From Oryzobacter faecalis (lineage in GTDB: Bacteria > Actinomycetota > Actinomycetes > Actinomycetales > Dermatophilaceae): a DNA stretch of 64,000 bases. This document shows, piece by piece, positions 25,463 through 35,264 of the stretch. The notes under the pieces were generated by a model that was given only the letters and a program-made list of their open reading frames with translations, ran no database searches and was not told where the DNA came from. The position numbers and the translations under genes are program-made. Location of the stretch: positions 310,001-374,000 of the forward strand of contig NZ_JBKOFW010000003.1 in assembly GCF_046764005.1 (NCBI RefSeq), read 5' to 3'. Numbering within the stretch: position 1 is the first letter of the stretch; the number at the start of each line of letters is the position of its first letter.

Positions 25463-27661
25463 TTGACCGCCCCCGCCCCGCCCGCCCCGCAGACCTCCGC
25501 CGCCGTCGGCCGGGACCACGAGACCGTGGTCGCCCTGACGCGTGGAGGGACAACGGTCCTGCTGCGGCTGGGACCGGCGACGCTGCCCGGCATCGTGCAC
25601 TGGGGTCGGGAGCTGCCCGACCACGCCGACCCCGCCGAGGTGCTGAGGGCGCTCGGGTACCCGCTGACCGACTCGGTCATCACCACCCAGGAGCACGTCG
25701 CCCTCCTGCCCCTGCACAGCGCGGGGTGGCTGGGGCGCCCCGGCATCCTCGGGCACCGGGGTGGGCGCGACTGGAGCCCGACCTTCGAGGCCGTGCACCA
25801 CCGGTTGGGCCCCGCAGACGGCGCCGTGCCGTCCTCGGCGACCCGGCTGGAGTCCGAGGCCGTCGACAACGCCTCCCACCTCGTCGTGCGCACCGAGGTC
25901 GAGCTCCTCGACTCCGGGCTGCTACGGGTTCGCGCGACCGTGCGCAACACCGGCGTCGAACCCTTCGAGGTGACCCAGGTCGAGCCCGCGCTCGCCGTCC
26001 CGTCCCCGGCGGTCGAGCTGCTCGACTTCACCGGCCGCCATGCCAACGAGCGGCACCCGCAGCGCCGCCCCTTCGACATCGGCTCGTGGGTGCGCGAGTC
26101 CTGGGGCGGGCGCCCCGGGCACGACGCCCCCACGCTGCTCCTCGCCGGCACCACCGACTTCGGGTACCGCCGCGGCCAGGTGTGGGGCCTGCACCTGGCC
26201 TGCGCCGGCAACCAGGTCGTCTACGCCGAGCGGACGACGACGGACTGGAGACTCCTGCGCGGCGGGGAGCGGCTGCTGCCGGGAGAGGTGGTGCTCGACG
26301 CGGGGGAGAGCTACACCTCGCCCTGGCTCGTCGGCACGTGGGGCCACGGCCTGGACGAGGCGTCCTCGCGCATCCACGACACGCTGCGCGCCCGGCCCCA
26401 CCACCCGAGCCGGCCCCGGCCGGTCATCCTCAACACGTGGGAGGCCACGTACTTCGACCAGGACACCGAGCACCTGCTCGACCTCGCGGACCGCGCGGCA
26501 GCCGTGGGGGTGGAGCGATTCGTCCTCGACGACGGCTGGTTCGGTCGGCGTCGTGACGACACCCGGGGACTCGGCGACTGGGTCGTGTCGCCCGAGGTCT
26601 GGCCCGACGGGCTGCGCCCGCTCGTGGACCGGGTCCACGGGCTCGGCATGGAGTTCGGGCTGTGGGTCGAGCCGGAGATGGTCAACCTCGACTCCGAGGT
26701 CGCCGAGCAGCACCCGGACTGGCTCTTCCAGACCGCCCACGGGCCGGGTATCCCCTCGCGCCACCAGCACGTCCTCGACCTGGGCCACCCGCAGGCGTAC
26801 GCCCACGTCCTCGAGCAGGTCAGCGCCCTCGTGGCGGAGTACGACATCGCCTACCTGAAGTGGGACCACAACCGGCCACTGGTCGACGCGGCGCACTCGC
26901 CCACGGGGCGTGCCGGCGTGCACGTGCAGAGCCTGGCCGTCCTGCGCCTCATGGCCGAGCTCAAGGAGCGCCACCCGGGCCTGGAGATCGAGTCGTGCGC
27001 GGGCGGCGGGGCGCGGGTCGACCTCGCCACCGCCGAGGTTGCCGACCGGTTCTGGGTGTCGGACTGCATCGACGCGCACGAGCGGCACCGGATGAACCCG
27101 ATGACCGGCCTCATCGTCCCGCCGGAGCTGCTCGGTACGCATGTCGGCTCCGGCGGTGACCACACGACCGGGCGCCGCCTCGACCTCGACTTCCGGGTGG
27201 GGACCGCGCTGTGGGGCCACCTGGGGATCGAGTGGGACCTCAGCGCCGCCGACGCCGACGAGCTTGCCCGGCTCAAGGCCTGGGTCGACCTCCACAAGCG
27301 GCACCGGAACCTGCTCCACACCGGGACCGTCGTCCACTCCGACACCCCGAACAGCGCCCTCCAGCTCGACGGGGTCGTCGCCCGGGACGGCAGCGAGGCG
27401 TTGTACAAGCTGTCCCTCCTCGAGCACAGCCTCGTCTGGCCGGCGGGGCGCTGCACCCTCCCGGGTCTGCGTCCCGACACCGCCTACCACGTCACCCTGC
27501 TCACGCCCACGGGGGAGGTGCCGCCGCGGACCGTGGCGCCCGACTGGGCCCGCCGGGGGGTCACCCTCCCCGGCGACGTCCTCGGCAGCGTCGGGCTGCA
27601 GAGCCCTTTCCTCAAGGTCGACACCCTCGTCCTCGTCCGGGCTGAGGCCGTCACCGGCTGA
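25463..27661 (+). CDS. GH36 alpha-galactosidase
   Basis: A 732-residue GH36 alpha-galactosidase, probably cytoplasmic as no signal peptide is seen. The N-terminal beta-supersandwich is followed by the TIM barrel with RFVLDDGWFGRRRDD, the nucleophile Asp468 in KWDHNRP, ESCAGGGARVDL and acid/base Asp534 in VSDCID. It removes terminal alpha-1,6-galactose from melibiose, raffinose and similar sugars. The start is TTG 25463 with GAAAGG 8 bp upstream; no ATG or GTG gives the complete N-terminal strand. It is followed by a second, frameshifted GH36 gene and then galT, so the released galactose enters the Leloir pathway. Confidence 0.92.
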   Translation: MTAPAPPAPQTSAAVGRDHETVVALTRGGTTVLLRLGPATLPGIVHWGRELPDHADPAEVLRALGYPLTDSVITTQEHVALLPLHSAGWLGRPGILGHRGGRDWSPTFEAVHHRLGPADGAVPSSATRLESEAVDNASHLVVRTEVELLDSGLLRVRATVRNTGVEPFEVTQVEPALAVPSPAVELLDFTGRHANERHPQRRPFDIGSWVRESWGGRPGHDAPTLLLAGTTDFGYRRGQVWGLHLACAGNQVVYAERTTTDWRLLRGGERLLPGEVVLDAGESYTSPWLVGTWGHGLDEASSRIHDTLRARPHHPSRPRPVILNTWEATYFDQDTEHLLDLADRAAAVGVERFVLDDGWFGRRRDDTRGLGDWVVSPEVWPDGLRPLVDRVHGLGMEFGLWVEPEMVNLDSEVAEQHPDWLFQTAHGPGIPSRHQHVLDLGHPQAYAHVLEQVSALVAEYDIAYLKWDHNRPLVDAAHSPTGRAGVHVQSLAVLRLMAELKERHPGLEIESCAGGGARVDLATAEVADRFWVSDCIDAHERHRMNPMTGLIVPPELLGTHVGSGGDHTTGRRLDLDFRVGTALWGHLGIEWDLSAADADELARLKAWVDLHKRHRNLLHTGTVVHSDTPNSALQLDGVVARDGSEALYKLSLLEHSLVWPAGRCTLPGLRPDTAYHVTLLTPTGEVPPRTVAPDWARRGVTLPGDVLGSVGLQSPFLKVDTLVLVRAEAVTG

Positions 27662-27713
27662 CGAGGACACCACGACACCGCCCGCACGGACCCGACCTCT
27701 GGAGCCGCTACCC

Positions 27714-29980
27714 ATGCCCACGCCATCCACGGAACCCGCCGCCCTGACCGTCGCCCTCTCCACGGACGAGGTCACCCTCGTCGTCGACCTCTCCGACCAC
27801 CTGCTCCCCGCGGTCGTCCACTGGGGGGAGCGGCTGCCCGGGCTCACCGTCCACGACCTCCCCGCCCTCGTCCGGGCCGGCGTGGCGCTCAACGGCCCAA
27901 CGACATCGACCCGCCGCGCCGCTTGGCGGTCCTCCCCGAGCAGCACACCGGGTGGACCGGCCGCCCCGGGCTGCAGGGCTCACGCTCCGGACGCTCGTGG
28001 AGCACGAGGTTCGTCGTCGACCGCGTCTCGCTCGACGGGGCACCCCTCGAGCACACCCACGCCGGCGGCCCCGGCCTGCTCGACGTCCGCGCCCTCGACG
28101 CCGAGGCCCGGCTCACGCTCCAACTCGAGCTGGGGCTGGACCCGTCCGGGCTGGTCCGGGTCCGGGCCACGCTGACCAACCTCGACGACGGGCCCTTCAC
28201 GGTCGACGGGGTGACCCTCGCGCTGCCGCTGCCCGCGGGGCACGACGAGGTCCTCGACTTTGCGGGGCGCTGGGGGCGTGAGCGCACACCGCAGCGCAGC
28301 CGCCTCAATGTCGGGACCCACCTGAGGGAGGGTCGCAAGGGGCGCACCGGTGCGGACAGCGCCCACGTACTCCATGCCGGCACACCGGGACTCGGCTTCG
28401 ACACGGGCAGCGTGCGGGCCGTCCACACCGCGTGGAGCGGGAACCACGTCCACTACGCCGAGAAGGTCTTCACCGGTGACGCCGTCGTCGGCGGGGGCGA
28501 GCTGCTCCTGCCCGGCGAGGTCGTCCTCGACCGCGGCGCCTCGCACACCTCGCCGTGGGTGTTCTTCGCCGCCGGCACCGGCCTCGATGCCGTGGCGCAC
28601 CAGTTCCACCGCCACGTCCGGTCCCGACCCCGGCGGGTGTCGTCGACGCGCCCGGTGACCCTCAACGTGTGGGAGGCCGTGTACTTCGACCACCGGCTCG
28701 ACCGGCTCGTCGCGCTCGCCGAGCGGGCCGCGGCGGTGGGGGTGGAGCGCTACGTGCTCGACGACGGCTGGTTCGGGGCGCGCCGGCACGACCGGGCCGG
28801 TCTCGGCGACTGGGTCGTCTCGCCGGACGTCTGGCCCGACGGTCTCGGTCCGCTCATCGAGCGGGTCCGGGGACTCGGGATGCAGTTCGGCCTCTGGTTC
28901 GAGCCGGAGATGATCAACCCCGACTCCGACGCCGCGCGGGCCCACCCCGAGTGGATCCTGGCGGCCCGCGGCGAGCCGCCGGTGACCTCCCGCCACCAGC
29001 AGGTCATCGACCTGACGAACCCGGAGGCGTACGCGCACGTCAAGGAACAGGTGCTGGCGATCCTGGGCGAGTACGACATCTCGTACGTCAAGTGGGACCA
29101 CAACCGCGACCTCCACGAGGCCGGCAGCCCGGTGCGGGGCGGCCGACCCGCCGTCCACGGGCAGACGGCCGCCGTGTACCGGCTCCTCGACGAGATCCGC
29201 GCCGTGCACCCCGACCTCGAGATCGAGTCCTGCTCGTCCGGTGGCGCGCGGGTCGACCTCGGCGTCCTCGAGCGGACCGACCGGGTGTGGGTCTCCGACG
29301 TCATCGACCCGCTCGAGCGCCAGCAGATGCTCCGCTGGACCACCCAGCTGGTCCCCCCGGAGTACCTCGGGTCGCACATCGCCTCGGGGCAGTCGCACTC
29401 CACCGGACGGATGCACCACCTGTCCTTCCGGGCGGGGACGGCGCTGTTCGGGCACGTCGGCATCGAGTGGGACCTCACCGCCGTCGACGACGCCACGCTC
29501 GGCGAGCTGGCCGAGTGGGTCCGCGCGTTCAAGGACCACCGCCACCTGCTGCTCGGGGGGACCCTCGTCCGGGTCGACACGGGGGACCCGAGCGTCCTCG
29601 TCCACGGGGTCGTCGCGCCCGACCGCGCCGAGGCCCTGTTCGCGCTCGCCACCGTCGGCAGCCCGCTGCACACCCCCGGACCGCGCGTTCGCTTCCGCGG
29701 CCTGGACCCTCTCGGGCGTTACCGCGTCCGGCCCCTGGTCGTCGGCACTCCTCCCTCGGGGCTGGTCGCCCCGGAGTGGTGGGGCGATGACGGGCACGCG
29801 TCCGGTGAGCCGCAGGACCCCGCGACCATGCGGCCCGAGCGGACCGTGGCCCGTGGTGCAGTCTTCCCGGGCGCCGTCCTGACGGGCGCGGCCCTGGCGC
29901 ACCTGGGCACCACCCCTCCTCTCGTCGATCCCGACCAAGTCGTCCTGTTCCACGTCACGCGCGAGGAGGCCCGAGGATGA
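27714..29980 (+). pseudogene. Second GH36 alpha-galactosidase, frameshifted near its N terminus
   Basis: This gene parallels the preceding GH36 gene. ATG 27714 opens a frame whose first 62 or so residues read like a GH36 N terminus (LPAVVHWGERLPGL, VRAGVALNGP). At about 27895-27900 the homologous frame continues one base earlier, as if one C were missing from GGCCCAACGAC. The rest, from about 27901 to 29980, is intact and carries RYVLDDGWFGARRHD, the nucleophile in KWDHNRD (Asp codon at 29096) and ESCSSGGARVDL with VSDVID. It may be a recent pseudogene, a sequencing slip in a C run, or an N-terminally shortened protein from TTG 27923. The 3' end overlaps galT by ATGA. Confidence 0.8.
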
Positions 29981-31125
29981 CGAGCGACGGTGCCACCCAC
30001 GTCCTGGCGCAGGCCGCCGGCCACGAGGTCCGCCGGACCGTCCGGACGCTCGCCGACGGCAGGGAGATCATCTACTTCGACGACACGGAGGCCGCGCCGC
30101 GGGCCGCCGTGGACGCGCGTCCCCACGAGTCCCGTTCCACCGCGGGGCACGTCCGCCACGACGTGCTCACCGGTGACTGGGTCGCCATCGCCGGGCACCG
30201 GATGAACCGGACCTTCCTGCCCCCGAAGGACCTGTGCCCCCTGTGCCCGACCGGACGAGGATCGGCCCCCTCGGAGATCCCGGACGCGGACTACGACGTC
30301 GTCGTCTTCGAGAACCGGTTCCCCTCGTACGCTCCGGTCACCGAGCCGGTGCCGGTCGTGGCGGACGGGTTCGAGGCGCGACCGGCCGGCGGGCGGACCG
30401 AGGTCGTCTGCTTCACCAGCGACCACGACACCAGCTTCTCGACGCTGCCGACCTCGCGCGTCCGCACCGTCATCGACGCCTGGGCCGACCGCACGGCCGA
30501 GCTGGGCGCCCGCGGCGGGGTCGCCCACGTCTACTGCTTCGAGAACCGCGGGCAGGAGATCGGAGTGACCCTCCACCATCCGCACGGGCAGATCTACGCC
30601 TACCCCTACGTCCCCGAGCGCACCGCGACGATGCTCGCCCGGGCCCGCGAGCACCACGCCACCACGGGACGGCTCCTCGGTGCCGATGTCCTCGCCGCCG
30701 AACGCGCAGACGGCTCGCGCGTCGTCGCGACCGGGTCCCACTGGAGCGCCTACGTGCCCTTCGCCGCCCGCTGGCCGATGGAGCTGCACCTCGCGCCGCA
30801 CCGGGACGTGCCCGACCTGGCCGCGCTCACGGGAGAGGAGCGGGACGAGCTGGCGTCCTTCTACCCCGAGCTGCTCCGGCGTCTCGACCGGTACCACGTC
30901 GACGACCGTGGCGACGGCATCCCGATGCCCTACATCGCGGCTTGGCACCAGGCGCCAGCGAAGGGCGGGCGCGAGGTGTCCCGGCTCTTCCTCCAGCTTG
31001 TGACGATCCTGCGGGCGCCGGGAAAGCTGAAGTACCTCGCCGGCTCCGAGAGCGGCGTCGGCGGCTGGGTCAACGACGCCCAGCCCGAGTCCATCGCCGC
31101 GCGGCTGCGCGACCTGGCGGGCTGA
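29977..31125 (+). CDS. galT: Galactose-1-phosphate uridylyltransferase
   Basis: A 382-residue GalT of the HIT superfamily. CPLCP near residue 88 is the zinc-binding pair. VTLHHPHGQIYAYPYVP carries the active-site His-Pro-His (residues about 201-203) that forms the uridylyl intermediate. FENRFPSYAP and WSAYVPFAARWPMELHLAPHR are also family signatures. It exchanges galactose 1-phosphate and UDP-glucose. ATG 29977 overlaps the stop of the second GH36 gene, so it belongs to the alpha-galactoside operon. Galactokinase and the epimerase are not in this window. Confidence 0.95.
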   Translation: MTSDGATHVLAQAAGHEVRRTVRTLADGREIIYFDDTEAAPRAAVDARPHESRSTAGHVRHDVLTGDWVAIAGHRMNRTFLPPKDLCPLCPTGRGSAPSEIPDADYDVVVFENRFPSYAPVTEPVPVVADGFEARPAGGRTEVVCFTSDHDTSFSTLPTSRVRTVIDAWADRTAELGARGGVAHVYCFENRGQEIGVTLHHPHGQIYAYPYVPERTATMLARAREHHATTGRLLGADVLAAERADGSRVVATGSHWSAYVPFAARWPMELHLAPHRDVPDLAALTGEERDELASFYPELLRRLDRYHVDDRGDGIPMPYIAAWHQAPAKGGREVSRLFLQLVTILRAPGKLKYLAGSESGVGGWVNDAQPESIAARLRDLAG

Positions 31126-31134
31126 ACCCCCGTC

Positions 31135-31953
31135 CTAGCGCCCACCCCGCAGCTGGATCGTCGACTCGTTGAGGTACTCGGAGCAGAAGGCGACCCCGCA
31201 GGCGGCCGCGAAGGTCACCGTGGCGGACTTCCCGCCCTTGAACAGGCCGTTGTCGCCGATCACCTCGAGGGTCCAGGGGCGGGTGGTTCCGTCGCACGTG
31301 ACCTCGGTGCCGCCGAAGCCGCGGATCAGGAGGCGTCCGACACGTTGGGTCAGCTGGGCCTCGAGGAAGGCGAAGTCGGCGTCGGCGCCGCACAGGATGG
31401 TGCCCGAGAGCAGGGCTGAGCCGGTCCTGGAGTCGAACTGGGCCGTCGGGCTGACGGTGACCTCCAGGGCCGGGGGCGGGGGAGCGACGTCGACGGTCAG
31501 CGCCATCGCGCCGCCGTTGCCGCCGCCATCGATCTGGTCGTCGATGACGACGATGGAGTAGGTCTCGCCGGCCGTCGCCTGCCAGGCGGCACCGCCGGGT
31601 CCGCACGCGAGGACCGAGAAGGTCCCGGGTGATCCGGTCGCGACGAACACCCCGGCCGAGTAGCTGGAGGCGCGGGCATCCGCCAGGTAGGCCTCGTCGG
31701 CGGTGGCCGTGAACGAGTACCAGACGCTGGCGTCCATGGCCGGGGCGCCACACACGGCGTTCAGCTCGGCGTCGTCGGCGTCGGTCGTCGCCTCCGAGGT
31801 GTCGAGCGACACCGTGAACGGGATGGTGGCGATGACCTCGGCCCCTGGGTAGGTGTCGTTGCCCGGGGGCGCTGCCTGCGCCGGAGCCGCCGAGATCCCG
31901 ACGATGGTGAGCGCAGCCAGGGCGGCCGCGCAGAGGCGACGTGAGGTCCTCAT
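31135..31953 (-). CDS. Secreted protein of unknown function, beta-rich
   Basis: A 272-residue protein with a Sec signal peptide (MRTSRRLCAAALAALTIVGI, cleavage near AQA-APPGND). The first mature domain, about residues 30-150, has APPGNDTYPGAEVI, SVWYSFTATADEAYL and GGAAWQATAGETYSIVV, which resemble the beta-sandwich of PPC-like or cell-wall-associated repeats. A second domain of about 110 residues contains four cysteines. The start at 31953 is preferred over upstream frame extensions because the signal peptide begins there. It is divergent from the protease gene at 32100. I do not recognise a specific function. Confidence 0.7.
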   Translation of the reverse strand: MRTSRRLCAAALAALTIVGISAAPAQAAPPGNDTYPGAEVIATIPFTVSLDTSEATTDADDAELNAVCGAPAMDASVWYSFTATADEAYLADARASSYSAGVFVATGSPGTFSVLACGPGGAAWQATAGETYSIVVIDDQIDGGGNGGAMALTVDVAPPPPALEVTVSPTAQFDSRTGSALLSGTILCGADADFAFLEAQLTQRVGRLLIRGFGGTEVTCDGTTRPWTLEVIGDNGLFKGGKSATVTFAAACGVAFCSEYLNESTIQLRGGR

Positions 31954-32099
31954 CGGCTCTTCCCCTTCCCTCCGTGCCGGTTCCCGTGGCGGCTCCCCTG
32001 CTGGAGTCGGCTGGGCGGCTGACCATAGTGTGACGTGGGTCACTCCCTCTACGCTAGGCCCACGGCCCGACGGGTGTCGGGCGCGGAAGGGGAGAGGCC

Positions 32100-33305
<1,206 letters not shown>

Positions 33306-33344
33306 CCCGGTGCCGGCGCCGTCGCAGCGGCGTACGGTGGTGGC

Positions 33345-33518
33345 GTGGTCGACGAGCAGCATGCGGGTGCCGGGCCCACGACCCCCGGCACGGAGGCCGA
33401 AGAGGCGCGCGCCCACGACGACGCCCTCGCCGACGAGATGGAGGAGGAGTCGTTCCCCGGGAGCGACCCGCCCTCGACGTGGGCCGGCCACGACCGGCCC
33501 GCGCCGGACGTGAGCTGA
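33345..33518 (+). CDS. Small acidic conserved protein with SFPGSDPP motif
   Basis: A 57-residue protein starting at GTG 33345. It is strongly acidic in the middle (LADEMEEESFPGSDPPSTW). The ESFPxSDPPxxW motif occurs in many short actinobacterial and other bacterial hypothetical proteins, which supports this as a real gene. No membrane segment or signal is present. It starts 39 bp after the protease stop and ends just before a long inverted repeat. Function unknown. Confidence 0.6.
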   Translation: MVDEQHAGAGPTTPGTEAEEARAHDDALADEMEEESFPGSDPPSTWAGHDRPAPDVS

Positions 33519-33546
33519 ACTTCCCGGCGACGAGTCCCCTTCGAGA

Positions 33547-33590
33547 ACGTGGGTGAAGATCGTCGGCCCAACGACGGCTTTCACCCACGT
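33547..33590. repeat. Long imperfect inverted repeat (hairpin)
   Basis: ACGTGGGTGAA (33547-33557) and TTCACCCACGT (33580-33590) form an 11-bp outer stem, and CGTCG/CGACG (33561-33565, 33572-33576) a 5-bp inner stem, around GGCCCAA-type loop sequence. It sits about 29 bp after the small acidic protein. It may be a terminator or a dispersed intergenic repeat; only one copy is in the window. Confidence 0.6.
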
Positions 33591-33745
33591 CCGCGGCGAT
33601 ACGTCGTGCCGCGACGCTTCGTCCTCGCGGCGCCGTAGGCTTGGGGCGAGCCCGCCGGGGTAGGACCCGGGTGCGAGGGGACGGCGCCGCGGCTCGCGGC
33701 GGACCTCGTGACCGGCAGGGCTGGTGGTCGACCGGAGGTGACGAG

Positions 33746-33922
33746 GTGCGCAAGGGAACCGTGTGCCCGCGGTGCGGGTGGGAGAAGCTCACGACCGTGC
33801 AGGTCCCGCGTCCCCACGAGGCAGGCGAGCCCCCGCACACCCAGCGCGCGTTCCGCTGCCTGCGGTGCGACGCCCAGTGGGTCGACGACGAGGGGTGGGC
33901 GGCGCTGCACGAGGAGGGCTGA
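33746..33922 (+). CDS. Small zinc-ribbon-like protein
   Basis: A 58-residue protein with two CxxC knuckles, CPRC near residue 8 and CLRC near residue 40, an expected zinc ribbon. The second half (FRCLRCDAQWVDDEGWAAL) looks like the ribbon of small actinobacterial hypothetical proteins. GTG 33746 has ACCGGAGG 8 bp upstream. Possible roles include nucleic-acid or protein binding; I cannot assign one. Confidence 0.65.
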   Translation: MRKGTVCPRCGWEKLTTVQVPRPHEAGEPPHTQRAFRCLRCDAQWVDDEGWAALHEEG

Positions 33923-33970
33923 CCTGCACCGATCGCGGTGGGGGAGACCTCCGGGGCCTAGCGTGGGGGG

Positions 33971-34423
33971 ATGTCCGTCGACGAGGCACACACCCGACCC
34001 GACTCCACGAGCGACCGGACCGTCGAGGCCCTCGGCAAGCTCTCGGAGGCCCTGGAGGTCGTCGAGGACGCCCGCGGTGACCTCTACTCCTTCCACCGCA
34101 AGAGCGGGATGGCGGACCTGGCCCTCGGCGAGGCCGTCGACCTGCTCCGCGAGGCCGGCCATTCCGAGCTCGCCGAGCGCATCGACACCGACCTCGTCGG
34201 GCGCAACACCCTCCCGGGGCGGTGGACCTTCCAGCTGGTCGAGGAGTACGACGACGGCTACTACGCCGCGTTCCGCGAGCACGAGCGGCGCGCCCGCGAC
34301 GAGCTCATGGGTGGGCGGCGGCACGTCTTCGAGGCCGAGATGAAGCAGGACCGCCGCACCCACGGACGGCCAGGGCACGAGGCGACCCCGGCGGACCTCC
34401 CCGACGGAGAGGGTGGGGGCTGA
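33971..34423 (+). CDS. Conserved hypothetical protein, helical
   Basis: A 150-residue, charged, mostly helical protein without signal or membrane segment. TVEALGKLSEALEVVEDARGDLYSFHRKSGMADLALGEAV suggests a helical pair, and GRNTLPGRWTFQLVEEYDDGYY is a conserved-looking core. Similar proteins are common in high-G+C actinobacteria, but no function is known to me. The start is ATG 33971 after a short G-rich leader. It converges with the 34458 gene. Confidence 0.6.
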   Translation: MSVDEAHTRPDSTSDRTVEALGKLSEALEVVEDARGDLYSFHRKSGMADLALGEAVDLLREAGHSELAERIDTDLVGRNTLPGRWTFQLVEEYDDGYYAAFREHERRARDELMGGRRHVFEAEMKQDRRTHGRPGHEATPADLPDGEGGG

Positions 34424-34457
34424 CCCCCCGCCCCCAACCCACCGTCACCGCGCCGCC

Positions 34458-35264
34458 TCAGCGGGAGGCCACGCGGACGAGCCCTCCGGGACCCGCCGGG
34501 ACCTCCAGCACCTCGCCCCACGGGGTGACCCGGTCGTGCCGGTGCCACCAGCGGACGAGCGCGGCGAGGGCGAGGGGGCCCTGGTGCGCGGCGTCGCCGT
34601 ATCCGAGGCCGCTGCCGACGAGGCGGTCGCCGTGCGTCAGTGAGACGAGGCGCAGCACCGCCTCGCCCCGGACGGTCGCAGGGGCCGCGTGCACCTCGAT
34701 GACCCGTCCGTGGGCGGTGCCGGAGGCGTCGACCACCGGCGTGCCGAGCAGCTCGGAGAGCCGGGACCTGCCCGGCTCCTCGAGCGGCGTGGGGGCGACC
34801 GCAGGCGCGTCCTCGTCCTCCGGGTCCGGGACGTCGTCGCCGTCGACCCCCGATCCCGGGATCGGCGCGATGAGGTGCCGGCGCAGCCAGCGCTCGAGGT
34901 CGGAGGTCGCCAGGGACCACCGCGTCGCCGCGGCGTCGACGTGGACGGCGGAGTCGAGGTGCTCGACGTGGCGCAGCGCGAGCGTCGTGGGCGGGGGATC
35001 CTCGTGGCGGTGCAGCCGGCGGCACACCGACTCCACCCAGTGACCGATGAGGCCGGGCTGCCGCCGGGCCCAGCCCTGCGTGCCGAGGACGAGACCCACG
35101 ACGACGACGTCGTCGCCGACCCGCTCGAGGACGAGGTCCTCGACGTTCCCGACGAGCTCGCCCTCGGCCCCGACGACCTGGTGGTCGAGGAGCCGCAGGA
35201 CGAGGCCGATCTCCTTCACCGGCCGCCCGTGGGCGACGCCGGGGAACGAGCGCGCGCCGGTCAC
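34458..35264 (-). CDS. PRC-barrel-like protein coupled to Nramp-like transporter
   Basis: A 268-residue soluble protein made of two similar beta-rich segments, about residues 16-100 (VKEIGLVLRLLDHQVVGAEG, ELVGNVEDLVLERVGDD) and 165-265 (SELLGTPVVDASGTAHGRVI). Both read like PRC-barrel domains, as in proteins that sense or gate membrane transport. It overlaps the transporter stop by GTGA, so translation is coupled. GTG 35219 is an alternative start that would remove 15 residues. In Mg2+/Mn2+ transport loci such partners can be cytoplasmic regulators, and I infer a similar role here. Confidence 0.62.
   Translation of the reverse strand: MTGARSFPGVAHGRPVKEIGLVLRLLDHQVVGAEGELVGNVEDLVLERVGDDVVVVGLVLGTQGWARRQPGLIGHWVESVCRRLHRHEDPPPTTLALRHVEHLDSAVHVDAAATRWSLATSDLERWLRRHLIAPIPGSGVDGDDVPDPEDEDAPAVAPTPLEEPGRSRLSELLGTPVVDASGTAHGRVIEVHAAPATVRGEAVLRLVSLTHGDRLVGSGLGYGDAAHQGPLALAALVRWWHRHDRVTPWGEVLEVPAGPGGLVRVASR

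Noticed and set aside
27714..27925. Programmed -1 frameshift in the second GH36 gene
   Set aside because: No X-XXY-YYZ slippery heptamer or downstream pseudoknot is visible; a simple one-base loss explains the sequence better.
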